Assembly: GCA_965149945.1 (NCBI GenBank)
Contig: CBCTTQ010000047.1
Coordinates: forward strand, 1 to 6,372
Source: JAHZFN01 sp965149945
Lineage (GTDB): Bacteria > Bacillota > Dehalobacteriia > UBA4068 > UBA4997
Reading direction: 5' to 3'
Length of the DNA stretch: 6,372 bases
This document shows, piece by piece, positions 1-5,065 of this stretch. Below the pieces are notes generated by a model, which was given only the letters and a program-made list of their open reading frames with translations, searched no databases and was not told the origin of the DNA. The first letter of the stretch is position 1. Each line of letters starts with the position of its first letter. The position numbers and the translations under genes are program-made.

Positions 1-957
1 AATGAAGAACAGGAAGTAAAAGCGGCAACGGAAGATGCGGTAATCCCCGAGGAAGAAGCTGCTGATACAACAACGGAAACAGCGCCGGCGGAGCCTGTTA
101 ATGAAGAACAAACGGAATCAATGCGGGTACCGGATAAAAAACGAGGCGGCGCTTTTAGTCGAATGAAACAAAAAATCAGTGGCGCCATGGGTGGTCTAGC
201 TGCTGAAAAAGCGCCGGAAACAACGGCAGCCGCTACAGCGACTGTTTTGTCCGCGACAACGACTTCTGTCGGTGAGAAAGCAAATTCCGCGGCAGATCCG
301 CAAAAAAAAGAAGCTGTAGCGAAAAATCCAGATCTCGCCGAAGAAAATACCAAAACGAGTTCGGATCGCGGGGAAGTTTTGATGCCGGAAACGCCTAAAG
401 CCTTTGGCTATCAAATGGCTTGGCTGGCGATTCCCAACAGCAATACGGCAGAAGTGCTGAAAGGACTGGGATTAAAGGAAATTGCCCCGGCCAACTGGAC
501 AAAAGGATTGGAACAGGCCTATCAATCGCGGGATACATTGTTTGTAACGCCGAGTCTGCACGGTTGGAACTTGGCTATCGGTCATGCTCTGTGGAGAAAG
601 GTGGACATTAATCAACCCATTGAAAAGAACGGTTGGTTGCAGAAACTGGCAGATTCTTTTCGGGAAGTATTTTATTTTTCCACCAGCAACGATTTGAACA
701 GCCATGGCTGGTTTTATATCAAAAACGGTTTATTGGTGCGTGCTTACGGTTATTCCGGGGAACTGGATGAAGTGATGTGGAACTTCGGTCCGCAATCTCA
801 GGAGGAACATCAGTTGATTCAGGGTTTCTCCATGGGAAAAACGAAGGTAATCCCCACGGAGAAGGATGTGTTGCTGCTGGCAGCGGCATGGTCGTTAGAT
901 ACTACCTTCAGTAGAGAATCTTTCCGTCCGGATATCGGATTTATGGGAAATTTGTAG
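1..957 (+). CDS. Uncharacterised protein, 5'-truncated by the window edge; acidic low-complexity region plus C-terminal domain
   Basis: The reading frame is open from base 1 to the TAG at 955-957, giving 318 visible residues. The ATG at 121 has no ribosome-binding site, and the codons before it continue the same Glu/Ala/Thr-rich composition, so the true start lies upstream. Residues 1-133 are low complexity: first acidic, then a short basic patch (about 41-60), then more Ala/Thr/Glu/Lys; a linker or disordered tail is likely. From about residue 134 a compact domain begins, with W141, a 'TPSLHGWNLAIGH' segment, a 'YFSTSNDLNSHGWFYIKNG' segment and 'RAYGYSGELDEVMWNFG'. This pattern (GW near the start, then W, RAY-Y and WN-G) resembles an uncharacterised protein family I recall without a name; no function can be assigned. 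No signal peptide or membrane segment is visible, but the N-terminus is missing. The next gene, yhbY, starts 36 nt later with no terminator between, so cotranscription is possible. Confidence 0.8.
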   Translation, partial: NEEQEVKAATEDAVIPEEEAADTTTETAPAEPVNEEQTESMRVPDKKRGGAFSRMKQKISGAMGGLAAEKAPETTAAATATVLSATTTSVGEKANSAADPQKKEAVAKNPDLAEENTKTSSDRGEVLMPETPKAFGYQMAWLAIPNSNTAEVLKGLGLKEIAPANWTKGLEQAYQSRDTLFVTPSLHGWNLAIGHALWRKVDINQPIEKNGWLQKLADSFREVFYFSTSNDLNSHGWFYIKNGLLVRAYGYSGELDEVMWNFGPQSQEEHQLIQGFSMGKTKVIPTEKDVLLLAAAWSLDTTFSRESFRPDIGFMGNL

Positions 958-983
958 GATAAAAAAATAGTTGCTTGCGGGAT

Positions 984-988
984 GGAGG
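984..988 (+). promoter_or_regulatory. Ribosome-binding site that places the yhbY start at 994
   Basis: GGAGG ends 5 nt before ATG 994. The in-frame ATG at 982 overlaps this site and has no Shine-Dalgarno sequence of its own, and GTG 991 would leave only 2 nt of spacing. ATG 994 is therefore the best start. Confidence 0.75.
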
Positions 989-993
989 CTGTG

Positions 994-1281
994 ATGAAAG
1001 GAAAACAAAAACGATATTTACGCAGTTTAGCCGTGAATGAACCGCCGATTTTTCAAATCGGCAAAGGCGGTGTCAGCGACGGCATGGTAGATCGCCTGTC
1101 AGAGGCGTTAGAGGCCAGGGAACTGATTAAAATCAGAGTATTAAATAACAGCGGGGAATCTGCCGGGGAATTGGCGCCGGCGGTAGCGGCCGCCACACAA
1201 TCGCGGTTAATTCAGGTGATAGGTCATAACATTGTGCTGTATCGACGTTCTCGCAAAAATCCCAGAATTGAACTGCCGTAA
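994..1281 (+). CDS. yhbY: YhbY family ribosome-assembly RNA-binding protein (CRM domain)
   Basis: This 95-residue protein matches the size and pattern of the single-domain CRM protein YhbY, which binds pre-ribosomal RNA and is associated with large-subunit assembly in the cytoplasm. The family signature is clear: an N-terminal 'KQKRYLRSLA' helix, then 'PPIFQIGKGGVSDG' containing the GxxG-type RNA-binding loop (GKGG, residues 23-26), the 'LIKIRVL' strand, and the C-terminal 'VIGHNIVLYRRS' strand with the conserved LYR. An alternative in-frame ATG at 982 would add four residues (MEAV), but it overlaps the ribosome-binding site of ATG 994. The gene heads a tightly spaced run with nadD starting 15 nt after its stop. 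The yhbY-nadD adjacency is a usual Bacillota arrangement, which supports the assignment. Confidence 0.95.
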   Translation: MKGKQKRYLRSLAVNEPPIFQIGKGGVSDGMVDRLSEALEARELIKIRVLNNSGESAGELAPAVAAATQSRLIQVIGHNIVLYRRSRKNPRIELP

Positions 1282-1296
1282 TAAAGGAGTAGAGGA

Positions 1297-1896
1297 ATGA
1301 AAAAAATCAATCGGATCGGTATTATGGGTGGAACCTTCGACCCGATTCATTACGGACATTTGGTGACTGCTGAGGCAGCCAGATACCATTACCAGTTGGA
1401 TCGGGTATATTTTGTTCCCGCCTATATTCCGCCCCACAAACAGTTTAAAACGGTAACACCGGCGGAGCACCGCTTGATGATGACCATTATGGCGACGGTT
1501 AATAATCCCAGTTTTATGGTGTCGGATTTGGAAATTCAACGGGGCGGGTTATCCTATACTTATGATACGGTTCGTGCTTTCAAAGAAGAATTGGGTGATG
1601 AAGTGGAAGTTTATTTTATCACCGGCGCGGATGCCATTATTGAATTGACGCAATGGATGAAAATAGAAGAATTGGCTCGAGAATGTCATTTTATCGGCGC
1701 TACCAGACCGGGCTATCATTTGCGGGCGCGTTTGCCGGAGTATTTAGCATCTAACATTCGTTTTATGGAAGTGCCTGCTTTGGCCATTTCTTCTACAGAT
1801 ATTCGGCGACGGGTCGCAGTGGGGGAACCCATTCATTATTTGGTTCCGGAAACAGTCGAGATGTATATTCGAAAAAATCAACTTTACAGAGAATAA
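1297..1896 (+). CDS. nadD: Nicotinate-nucleotide adenylyltransferase (NaMN adenylyltransferase)
   Basis: NadD joins nicotinate mononucleotide to ATP to give deamido-NAD and pyrophosphate, the penultimate step shared by de novo and salvage NAD synthesis in the cytoplasm. The 199-residue product has the usual family length. The nucleotidyltransferase motif 'GGTFDPIHYGH' lies at residues 11-21, including the two ATP-binding histidines H18 and H21 of the HxGH element. 'FVPAYIPPHK' follows, then 'ITGADAI', and the second ATP-binding motif 'ISSTDIRRR' at 164-172. The C-terminal 'YLVPETVEMYIRKNQLY' is also typical. The start is well supported: AAAGGAG at 1283-1289 lies 7 nt before ATG 1297. It sits 15 nt after yhbY and 18 nt before yqeK, consistent with an operon. 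No key residue appears to be missing. Confidence 0.97.
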   Translation: MKKINRIGIMGGTFDPIHYGHLVTAEAARYHYQLDRVYFVPAYIPPHKQFKTVTPAEHRLMMTIMATVNNPSFMVSDLEIQRGGLSYTYDTVRAFKEELGDEVEVYFITGADAIIELTQWMKIEELARECHFIGATRPGYHLRARLPEYLASNIRFMEVPALAISSTDIRRRVAVGEPIHYLVPETVEMYIRKNQLYRE

Positions 1897-1904
1897 ACAG
1901 AATA

Positions 1905-1911
1905 GGGGGAG
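1905..1911 (+). promoter_or_regulatory. G-rich ribosome-binding site before the GTG/TTG start of yqeK
   Basis: GGGGGAG precedes two consecutive in-frame non-ATG start candidates, GTG 1915 (3 nt spacing) and TTG 1918 (6 nt spacing). The first in-frame ATG, at 1933, is 21 nt away and too far to be served by it. Confidence 0.6.
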
Positions 1912-1914
1912 ATT

Positions 1915-2550
1915 GTGTTGGATTTCGCGGCAATGGAACGAGATACCGCGCCGCTGGTTGAAAAATATCGGGATTTCATCGCCTGGGTGAAACCGCAAAT
2001 GTCCGAATCCCGTTTTTATCATTCGTTAGGTGTGGCGGAGCTGGCTGTTTATTTCGCAAAAAAAATCGGCGCTGATGTGGATGATTGTTTCGTAGCGGGA
2101 ATCTGTCATGATATCGCCAAAGATTTGCCCAAAGAGGAACAGAAACAAATTTTACAGAAGTCTGCCTTTGTCACCGATTTGGCGATTATGGAGCATCCGC
2201 CCCTTTGGCACGCCATCGCGGGCGCCTTGATTTTGAAAAAACACCGGAACGAATTTCCCTGCATCACCTTGAATGTGATTGCGGCTACTTTCCGGCATAC
2301 GTTGGGCAGAAAAGATATGTCCAAAGAAGAAGAGTGTGTATTTTTAGCGGATATGTTGGAAAAAAATCGTCAATGGGACGGTGTGGAAACATTGCGCGCG
2401 GCGGCGGAACAAGATTTTTACAGCGGGATGGCGTTGGCTTTTCGGATGACTATTGACTATCACACGAAGACTCAAACATATTTGCACCCGGTCGCGTGGG
2501 AATGCTTTGATCGATATGCCCAGTATTTACCGAAGGAGGAACATAAATGA
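1915..2550 (+). CDS. yqeK: HD-domain bis(5'-nucleosyl)-tetraphosphatase (symmetrical), YqeK family
   Basis: YqeK proteins are metal-dependent HD-domain hydrolases that split Ap4A symmetrically into two ADP, controlling this stress-linked dinucleotide in the cytoplasm. The expected metal ligands are all visible: H36 in 'FYHSLGVAELA', the H65-D66 pair in 'GICHDIAKDLP', H99 in 'LWHAIAGA', 'RHTLGRKDMS' (H128) and D146 in 'VFLADMLEKNR'. The family often has HTTG where this protein has HTLG. The protein is 211 residues, slightly longer than many YqeK proteins, with about 15 extra residues before the HD region. The start is GTG 1915 or TTG 1918; TTG has the better spacing. The stop overlaps the rsfS start by four bases (ATGA), implying translational coupling. 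The nadD-yqeK-rsfS order is a standard Bacillota arrangement and supports the call. Confidence 0.92.
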   Translation: MLDFAAMERDTAPLVEKYRDFIAWVKPQMSESRFYHSLGVAELAVYFAKKIGADVDDCFVAGICHDIAKDLPKEEQKQILQKSAFVTDLAIMEHPPLWHAIAGALILKKHRNEFPCITLNVIAATFRHTLGRKDMSKEEECVFLADMLEKNRQWDGVETLRAAAEQDFYSGMALAFRMTIDYHTKTQTYLHPVAWECFDRYAQYLPKEEHK

Positions 2551-2936
2551 ACGAAAACAATATTGATTTGCAAAATACGGCGGAGTTGGCAAAAGCGGCT
2601 GCTGGTTTCGCTTATGAAAAAAAAGCCCGCGATTTAATCGGAATTAATTTGGAAGGGAAATCGCCCATGACAGATTACTTTTTGATTTGCAGCGGTTCCA
2701 ACAAGCCACAAATCCAGGCGATTTGTGATCATATTGAAGATGAAATGGCAGAGTTGGGTTTGACTCCCGACCACATTGAAGGCTATCAGGACGCTCAGTG
2801 GGTGTTGATGGATTACGGTAGCTTGATTATTCATATTTTTGACCATGAGCGCAGGGAATATTTTAATTTGGAACGACTTTGGGGAGATGCGCCGGCAGTT
2901 CGTTTCAGCGGTCCGGCGGAAGAAAACACTCTGTAA
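2547..2936 (+). CDS. rsfS: Ribosome silencing factor RsfS (Iojap/YbeB family)
   Basis: RsfS binds ribosomal protein uL14 on the large subunit and blocks subunit joining, which lowers translation during nutrient limitation. The 129-residue product shows the family core in order: an N-terminal helix 'AELAKAAAGFAYEKKARDL', 'MTDYFLICSGSNKPQIQAI' (41-59), 'IEGYQDAQWVLMDYGSLIIHIF' (77-98; the equivalent of the conserved W-LLD-GD-VVHVF stretch) and 'REYFNLERLWGDA' (from 103). About 15 C-terminal residues beyond the core are variable. The start is firm: AAGGAGGA at 2533-2540 lies inside the end of yqeK, 6 nt before ATG 2547, and the yqeK TGA overlaps this ATG. The gene appears to end the operon, because a terminator-like hairpin follows 36 nt after its stop. 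In many Bacillota leuS comes soon after; here three other genes intervene. Confidence 0.95.
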   Translation: MNENNIDLQNTAELAKAAAGFAYEKKARDLIGINLEGKSPMTDYFLICSGSNKPQIQAICDHIEDEMAELGLTPDHIEGYQDAQWVLMDYGSLIIHIFDHERREYFNLERLWGDAPAVRFSGPAEENTL

Positions 2937-2972
2937 AAAGATTCCCCGGAAAATGAATAAATGCGGGAAAAA

Positions 2973-2995
2973 CGCCGGGATTCCGGCGATTTTTT
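2973..2995 (+). terminator. Rho-independent terminator after rsfS
   Basis: A perfect 6-bp GC stem, CGCCGG (2973-2978) and CCGGCG (2983-2988), closes a GATT tetraloop and is followed by A and then six T (2990-2995). A run of five A sits just before the stem (2968-2972), so the hairpin could lengthen by A-T pairs and, with small bulges, up to GCG 2963-2965 with CGC 2996-2998. It probably ends the yhbY-nadD-yqeK-rsfS transcript. Its effect on pdxY is unclear because only 16 nt separate the T-run from the pdxY ribosome-binding site. Confidence 0.8.
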
Positions 2996-3011
2996 CGCTC
3001 GAAATCATATT

Positions 3012-3016
3012 GGAGG
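3012..3016 (+). promoter_or_regulatory. Ribosome-binding site that places the pdxY start at 3025
   Basis: GGAGG lies 8 nt before ATG 3025. The frame is open much further upstream (to an ATG at 2839 inside rsfS), but that part crosses the terminator and reads as non-homologous sequence, so the start is placed at 3025. Confidence 0.85.
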
Positions 3017-3024
3017 AAATAAAT

Positions 3025-3873
3025 ATGTATCGATTGCCTATGGTGGCCGCGATTAATGACTTGTCCGGATTCGGGCGTTGTTCGTTAACGGTGGCGATTC
3101 CCGTGTTATCTGCCATGGGATTGCAATGCTGTCCTTTGCCGACAGCGCTCCTTTCCAATCATACCGGATATCCGACATATTTTTTCAGTGATTATACGGA
3201 CAGTATGGAGGCGTATTATCACGAATGGTTGAAATTGGATTTGGATTTCGCGGCGATTTATTCCGGTTTTCTCGGCTCTGCCAAACAGGTTGCCATTGTG
3301 ATGGAAATGATGCAGATTTTTAAAGAGAAGCAAAGGAACAAGGGCATTTCGGAACCTTTGGCGGTAGTGGACCCGGTCATGGGAGATAACGGCGTGGTGT
3401 ATGCTACTTATAATAATGAAATGTGCCAGAAGATGCGGCAGCTGGTTTCTGTGGCGGATATCATTACACCCAATTTGACGGAGGCTGCGATTTTGTTAGA
3501 CCGGGCATATACGGATGAATATATTTCTTTGGATGCGGGCAAGGAAATGGCGGAGCGGCTGACAGAACTGGGACCTGTGATTGCTGTGGTGACGGGAGTG
3601 AAAACTCACGGCGGCAAGGTGCTGAATCTGGCTTATGACCGTAGTAAAAAGGAGTTTGTTCATACCATTCATCCTCTGGTATATCCCCATTTCAACGGGA
3701 CGGGAGATGTGTTCGCGTCGGTGCTTTGCGGCGCTTTGGTCAATGGGATGGATATTGGGGATGCTTTGGAAAAATCCGCGGAATTTGTGTATCAAACCGC
3801 GCGGTTTACTTCTGAAAAGGGCGGTGATACCGCGGACGGTGTGCTAATTGAACATTTTCTGCATCAGTTGTAA
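3025..3873 (+). CDS. pdxY: Pyridoxamine/pyridoxal kinase (PdxY-like, ribokinase superfamily)
   Basis: The product probably phosphorylates pyridoxal, pyridoxamine or pyridoxine with ATP, salvaging B6 vitamers toward pyridoxal 5'-phosphate in the cytoplasm. The 282-residue length is normal for the family. Visible hallmarks are the N-terminal 'INDLSGFGRCSLT' (10-22, the pyridoxal kinase substrate-site segment), 'TALLSNHTGYPTYFF', 'AIYSGFLGS', 'VVDPVMGDNG' (114-123), 'ADIITPNLTEAAILL', 'VVTGVK' and 'FNGTGDVFASVLCGALV', in which the anion-hole GTGD sits at 225-228 with D228 as the expected catalytic base. The PdxY type fits better than the ThiD-like PdxK type because of the INDLSGFGR start. The exact vitamer preference cannot be read from sequence. 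It lies behind a terminator-like hairpin with no clear promoter of its own; the next gene starts 114 nt after its stop. Confidence 0.92.
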   Translation: MYRLPMVAAINDLSGFGRCSLTVAIPVLSAMGLQCCPLPTALLSNHTGYPTYFFSDYTDSMEAYYHEWLKLDLDFAAIYSGFLGSAKQVAIVMEMMQIFKEKQRNKGISEPLAVVDPVMGDNGVVYATYNNEMCQKMRQLVSVADIITPNLTEAAILLDRAYTDEYISLDAGKEMAERLTELGPVIAVVTGVKTHGGKVLNLAYDRSKKEFVHTIHPLVYPHFNGTGDVFASVLCGALVNGMDIGDALEKSAEFVYQTARFTSEKGGDTADGVLIEHFLHQL

Positions 3874-3987
3874 CCGTTTTTCGTGATGATTCCGCAACGG
3901 ATGCTGCTGAATCGAGTACAAAGAACCAAAAAACATACAGCATTTTCCGTTATAGCAGACGGAACATATTCTGATGAGGTGAAATCG
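3874..3987 (+). other. Intergenic region between pdxY and the radical SAM gene, with a small inverted repeat
   Basis: This 114-nt spacer contains an in-frame upstream extension of the radical SAM ORF (GTG 3883, ATG 3886) that lacks a ribosome-binding site, so it is treated as non-coding. A 6-bp inverted repeat, TTCCGT (3945-3950) and ACGGAA (3959-3964), encloses TATAGCAG. TATAGC (3951) and CATATT (3965) are weak -10-like hexamers, but no acceptable -35 sits at the right distance. No terminator with a T-run is seen after pdxY, so read-through into the radical SAM gene is possible. Confidence 0.4.
3976..3982 (+). promoter_or_regulatory. Ribosome-binding site that places the radical SAM start at 3988
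   Basis: GAGGTGA lies 5 nt before ATG 3988. The upstream starts at 3883 and 3886 follow a T/C-rich stretch with no purine-rich site, and the protein begins in family-like fashion from 3988. Confidence 0.8.
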
Positions 3988-4584
3988 ATGGATTTTATGT
4001 ATGATTACGGAGATGGAGTATATTTTAATTTAACCAATCGCTGTCCTTGTCGTTGTGAGTTTTGTATTCGCAGTAAGGTGGATGCCCTTGGTTCAGCGGA
4101 AAATCTTTGGTTGAAAAACGAACCTTCCGTTGACGAAGTGATTAACGCGATTTGTAAAATTGATTTGTTTGCCTACAAGGAAGTTGTTTTCTGCGGATAT
4201 GGCGAACCAATGGAACGCGCGCAAGATGTGGTGGAAATCGCCGATTTTATTCGCAATAACTATGCCTTGCCGGTGAGGATGAATACCAACGGATTGGGCG
4301 ATTTGATTCAAGGACGAGATACAGTGGATTTGATGGAAGGGCATCTGGATGCTATTTCCATCAGCCTGAATGCTTCCAACAGCGAACGTTATATGGAGTT
4401 ATGCCGACCGAAATTCGGAGAAGACTCTTATCCGGCGATTTTGGATTTTGCTCGAAGAGCGGTGGCTCGATTTGACGATGTGACGATGAGTGTGGTCGAT
4501 GTCATTACGCCGGAGGAAATTGAAGAATGCCGCCAAATCGCGAAGAAAATCGGCGCGAAATTCCGAGTGCGCGGTTGTTATTAA
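3988..4584 (+). CDS. Short radical SAM protein, TatD-associated type
   Basis: From ATG 3988 the protein is 198 residues, close to the short length I recall for the family described as radical SAM protein, TatD family-associated. It opens 'YGDGVYFNLTNRCPCRCEFC', with the [4Fe-4S]/S-adenosylmethionine motif CxxxCxxC formed by C19, C23 and C26, and an extra C21 inside it. Further radical SAM landmarks are 'VVFCGYGEP' (66-74, the GGE-like SAM amino-group site), 'VRMNTNGLG' (96-104), 'ISISLNA' (123-129), 'ELCRPKFGE' (137-145) and 'MSVVDVITPEEIEEC' (167-181), ending 'FRVRGCY'. The strands of a partial TIM barrel are present, but there is no SPASM or other extra cluster domain. The substrate is unknown. 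A TatD nuclease gene often accompanies this type, yet none is in the window. An SMR transporter gene starts 15 nt downstream and is probably cotranscribed. The frame also extends upstream to 3883, judged not translated. Confidence 0.88.
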   Translation: MDFMYDYGDGVYFNLTNRCPCRCEFCIRSKVDALGSAENLWLKNEPSVDEVINAICKIDLFAYKEVVFCGYGEPMERAQDVVEIADFIRNNYALPVRMNTNGLGDLIQGRDTVDLMEGHLDAISISLNASNSERYMELCRPKFGEDSYPAILDFARRAVARFDDVTMSVVDVITPEEIEECRQIAKKIGAKFRVRGCY

Positions 4585-4599
4585 AACGGAGGTGGGGCT

Positions 4600-4920
4600 A
4601 TGCCATATGTATTGTTGGGAATTGCCATCGGTTTTGAGCTGGTTGGCACCACCCTGTTGAAAACTTCTGCGGGATTTACCAAGCTTTGGCCGTCTTTGGG
4701 TTGTATCGCCGCGTATGTCATTTGTTTTTGGGCTTTTTCCAGAGCGCTGTTAAATATTAATTTGAGTGTGGGATATGCCACCTGGAGCGCGGTAGGGATC
4801 ATTGTTTCTTCTCTGCTGTCGGTATTTCTTTTCAAAGAAACCATGACGGTTTGGGGAGTGCTCGGCATTGTTTTGGTGGTGACGGGGGTATTGTTGCTGA
4901 ATCTGTGCGGGACGAAATGA
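4600..4920 (+). CDS. Small multidrug resistance (SMR) family efflux transporter, EmrE/Qac-like
   Basis: This 106-residue, very hydrophobic protein has four predicted transmembrane helices (about residues 3-21, 32-50, 57-76 and 84-102). It aligns by eye with EmrE: 'FELVGTTLLKTSAGFTKLWPS' contains the membrane glutamate (E13, equivalent to EmrE E14) that couples proton entry to export of cationic compounds. 'GYATWSAVG' carries Y59 and W62 (EmrE Y60 and W63), and 'TGVLLLNL' ends helix 4. The GTTLLK segment fits drug-exporting Qac/EmrE types better than guanidinium exporters, which usually have a Trp there; the actual substrate is unproven. Positive charges are nearly balanced between the two sides (K21, K28, K79 against R48, K106), compatible with a dual-topology antiparallel homodimer, and no second SMR gene is adjacent. 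GGAGGTG at 4588-4594 lies 5 nt before ATG 4600. The 15-nt gap to the radical SAM gene suggests one transcript. Confidence 0.93.
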   Translation: MPYVLLGIAIGFELVGTTLLKTSAGFTKLWPSLGCIAAYVICFWAFSRALLNINLSVGYATWSAVGIIVSSLLSVFLFKETMTVWGVLGIVLVVTGVLLLNLCGTK

Positions 4921-4991
4921 GCCTGCTGAGAAGAGAGATTGCCGTTGAAAATCTGCAGAGAGCAGTTGAAAAAAAAGCGGAATTGCTGTAA
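4917..4991 (+). CDS. Candidate 24-codon small ORF overlapping the SMR stop codon
   Basis: An ATG at 4917-4919 overlaps the SMR stop (ATGA) and opens a 24-residue frame ending at TAA 4989-4991. The predicted peptide begins MSLLRREIAVENLQ and ends KKAELL; it is charged with regularly spaced Leu/Ile/Val and would form an amphipathic helix. Overlap-type coupling to the SMR gene is possible; the independent ribosome-binding site is weak (GGGA, about 4 nt spacing). No homology is recognised. It may be a chance frame, and the candidate leuS promoter -35 lies inside it. Confidence 0.2.
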   Translation: MSLLRREIAVENLQRAVEKKAELL

Positions 4992-4999
4992 GATATAAT
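4966..4999 (+). promoter_or_regulatory. Probable sigma-70/sigma-A promoter for leuS
   Basis: TTGAAA (4966-4971) lies 17 nt before TAAGAT (4989-4994), a good -35 and a 4/6 -10. Five bases further, a perfect TATAAT (4994-4999) is present but is 22 nt from TTGAAA, with only A-rich sequence at the ideal -35 distance. Either -10 would start transcription near 5001-5007, giving a leuS leader of about 60 nt. Confidence 0.5.
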
Positions 5000-5049
5000 C
5001 GTTAAGGTATTTTTAGAAAGTGGATTTCCATTGAAATAGAGATGTCCGC

Positions 5050-5056
5050 AAGGAGG
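5050..5056 (+). promoter_or_regulatory. Ribosome-binding site for the leuS GTG start
   Basis: AAGGAGG lies 8 nt before GTG 5066. An in-frame ATG at 5042 would place this site inside the coding sequence and has only a weak purine stretch before it, so GTG 5066 is preferred. Confidence 0.8.
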
Positions 5057-5065
5057 GAAAAAAAC

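Noticed and set aside
1..120. Acidic repeat-like start of the window as a non-coding repeat
   Set aside because: The frame is open and in phase with the downstream gene, and the composition matches a low-complexity protein segment. The only exact repeat is 11 bases, too little for a repeat element.
2839..3024. N-terminal extension of the pdxY frame into rsfS
   Set aside because: It overlaps rsfS in another frame and the terminator hairpin. The strong ribosome-binding site at 3012 and the kinase family N-terminus both place the start at 3025.
2634..3158. 174-residue open frame on the - strand
   Set aside because: It runs antisense across rsfS, the terminator and the pdxY start, with no family resemblance.
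3883..3987. N-terminal extension of the radical SAM frame
   Set aside because: There is no ribosome-binding site at GTG 3883 or ATG 3886, the sequence is unlike the family, and GAGGTGA directs initiation at 3988.
4961..4987. Hairpin AGCAGTT/AATTGCT as a terminator after the SMR gene
   Set aside because: The stem needs a G-U pair, has a 13-nt A-rich loop and is not followed by a T-run. It also overlaps the better-supported promoter.
4921..5065. T-box or guanidine-type riboswitch near leuS or the SMR gene
   Set aside because: The leader is too short, and no T-box consensus, antiterminator/terminator pair or guanidine riboswitch-like motif is visible; the SMR gene follows the radical SAM gene by 15 nt, leaving no space for one.
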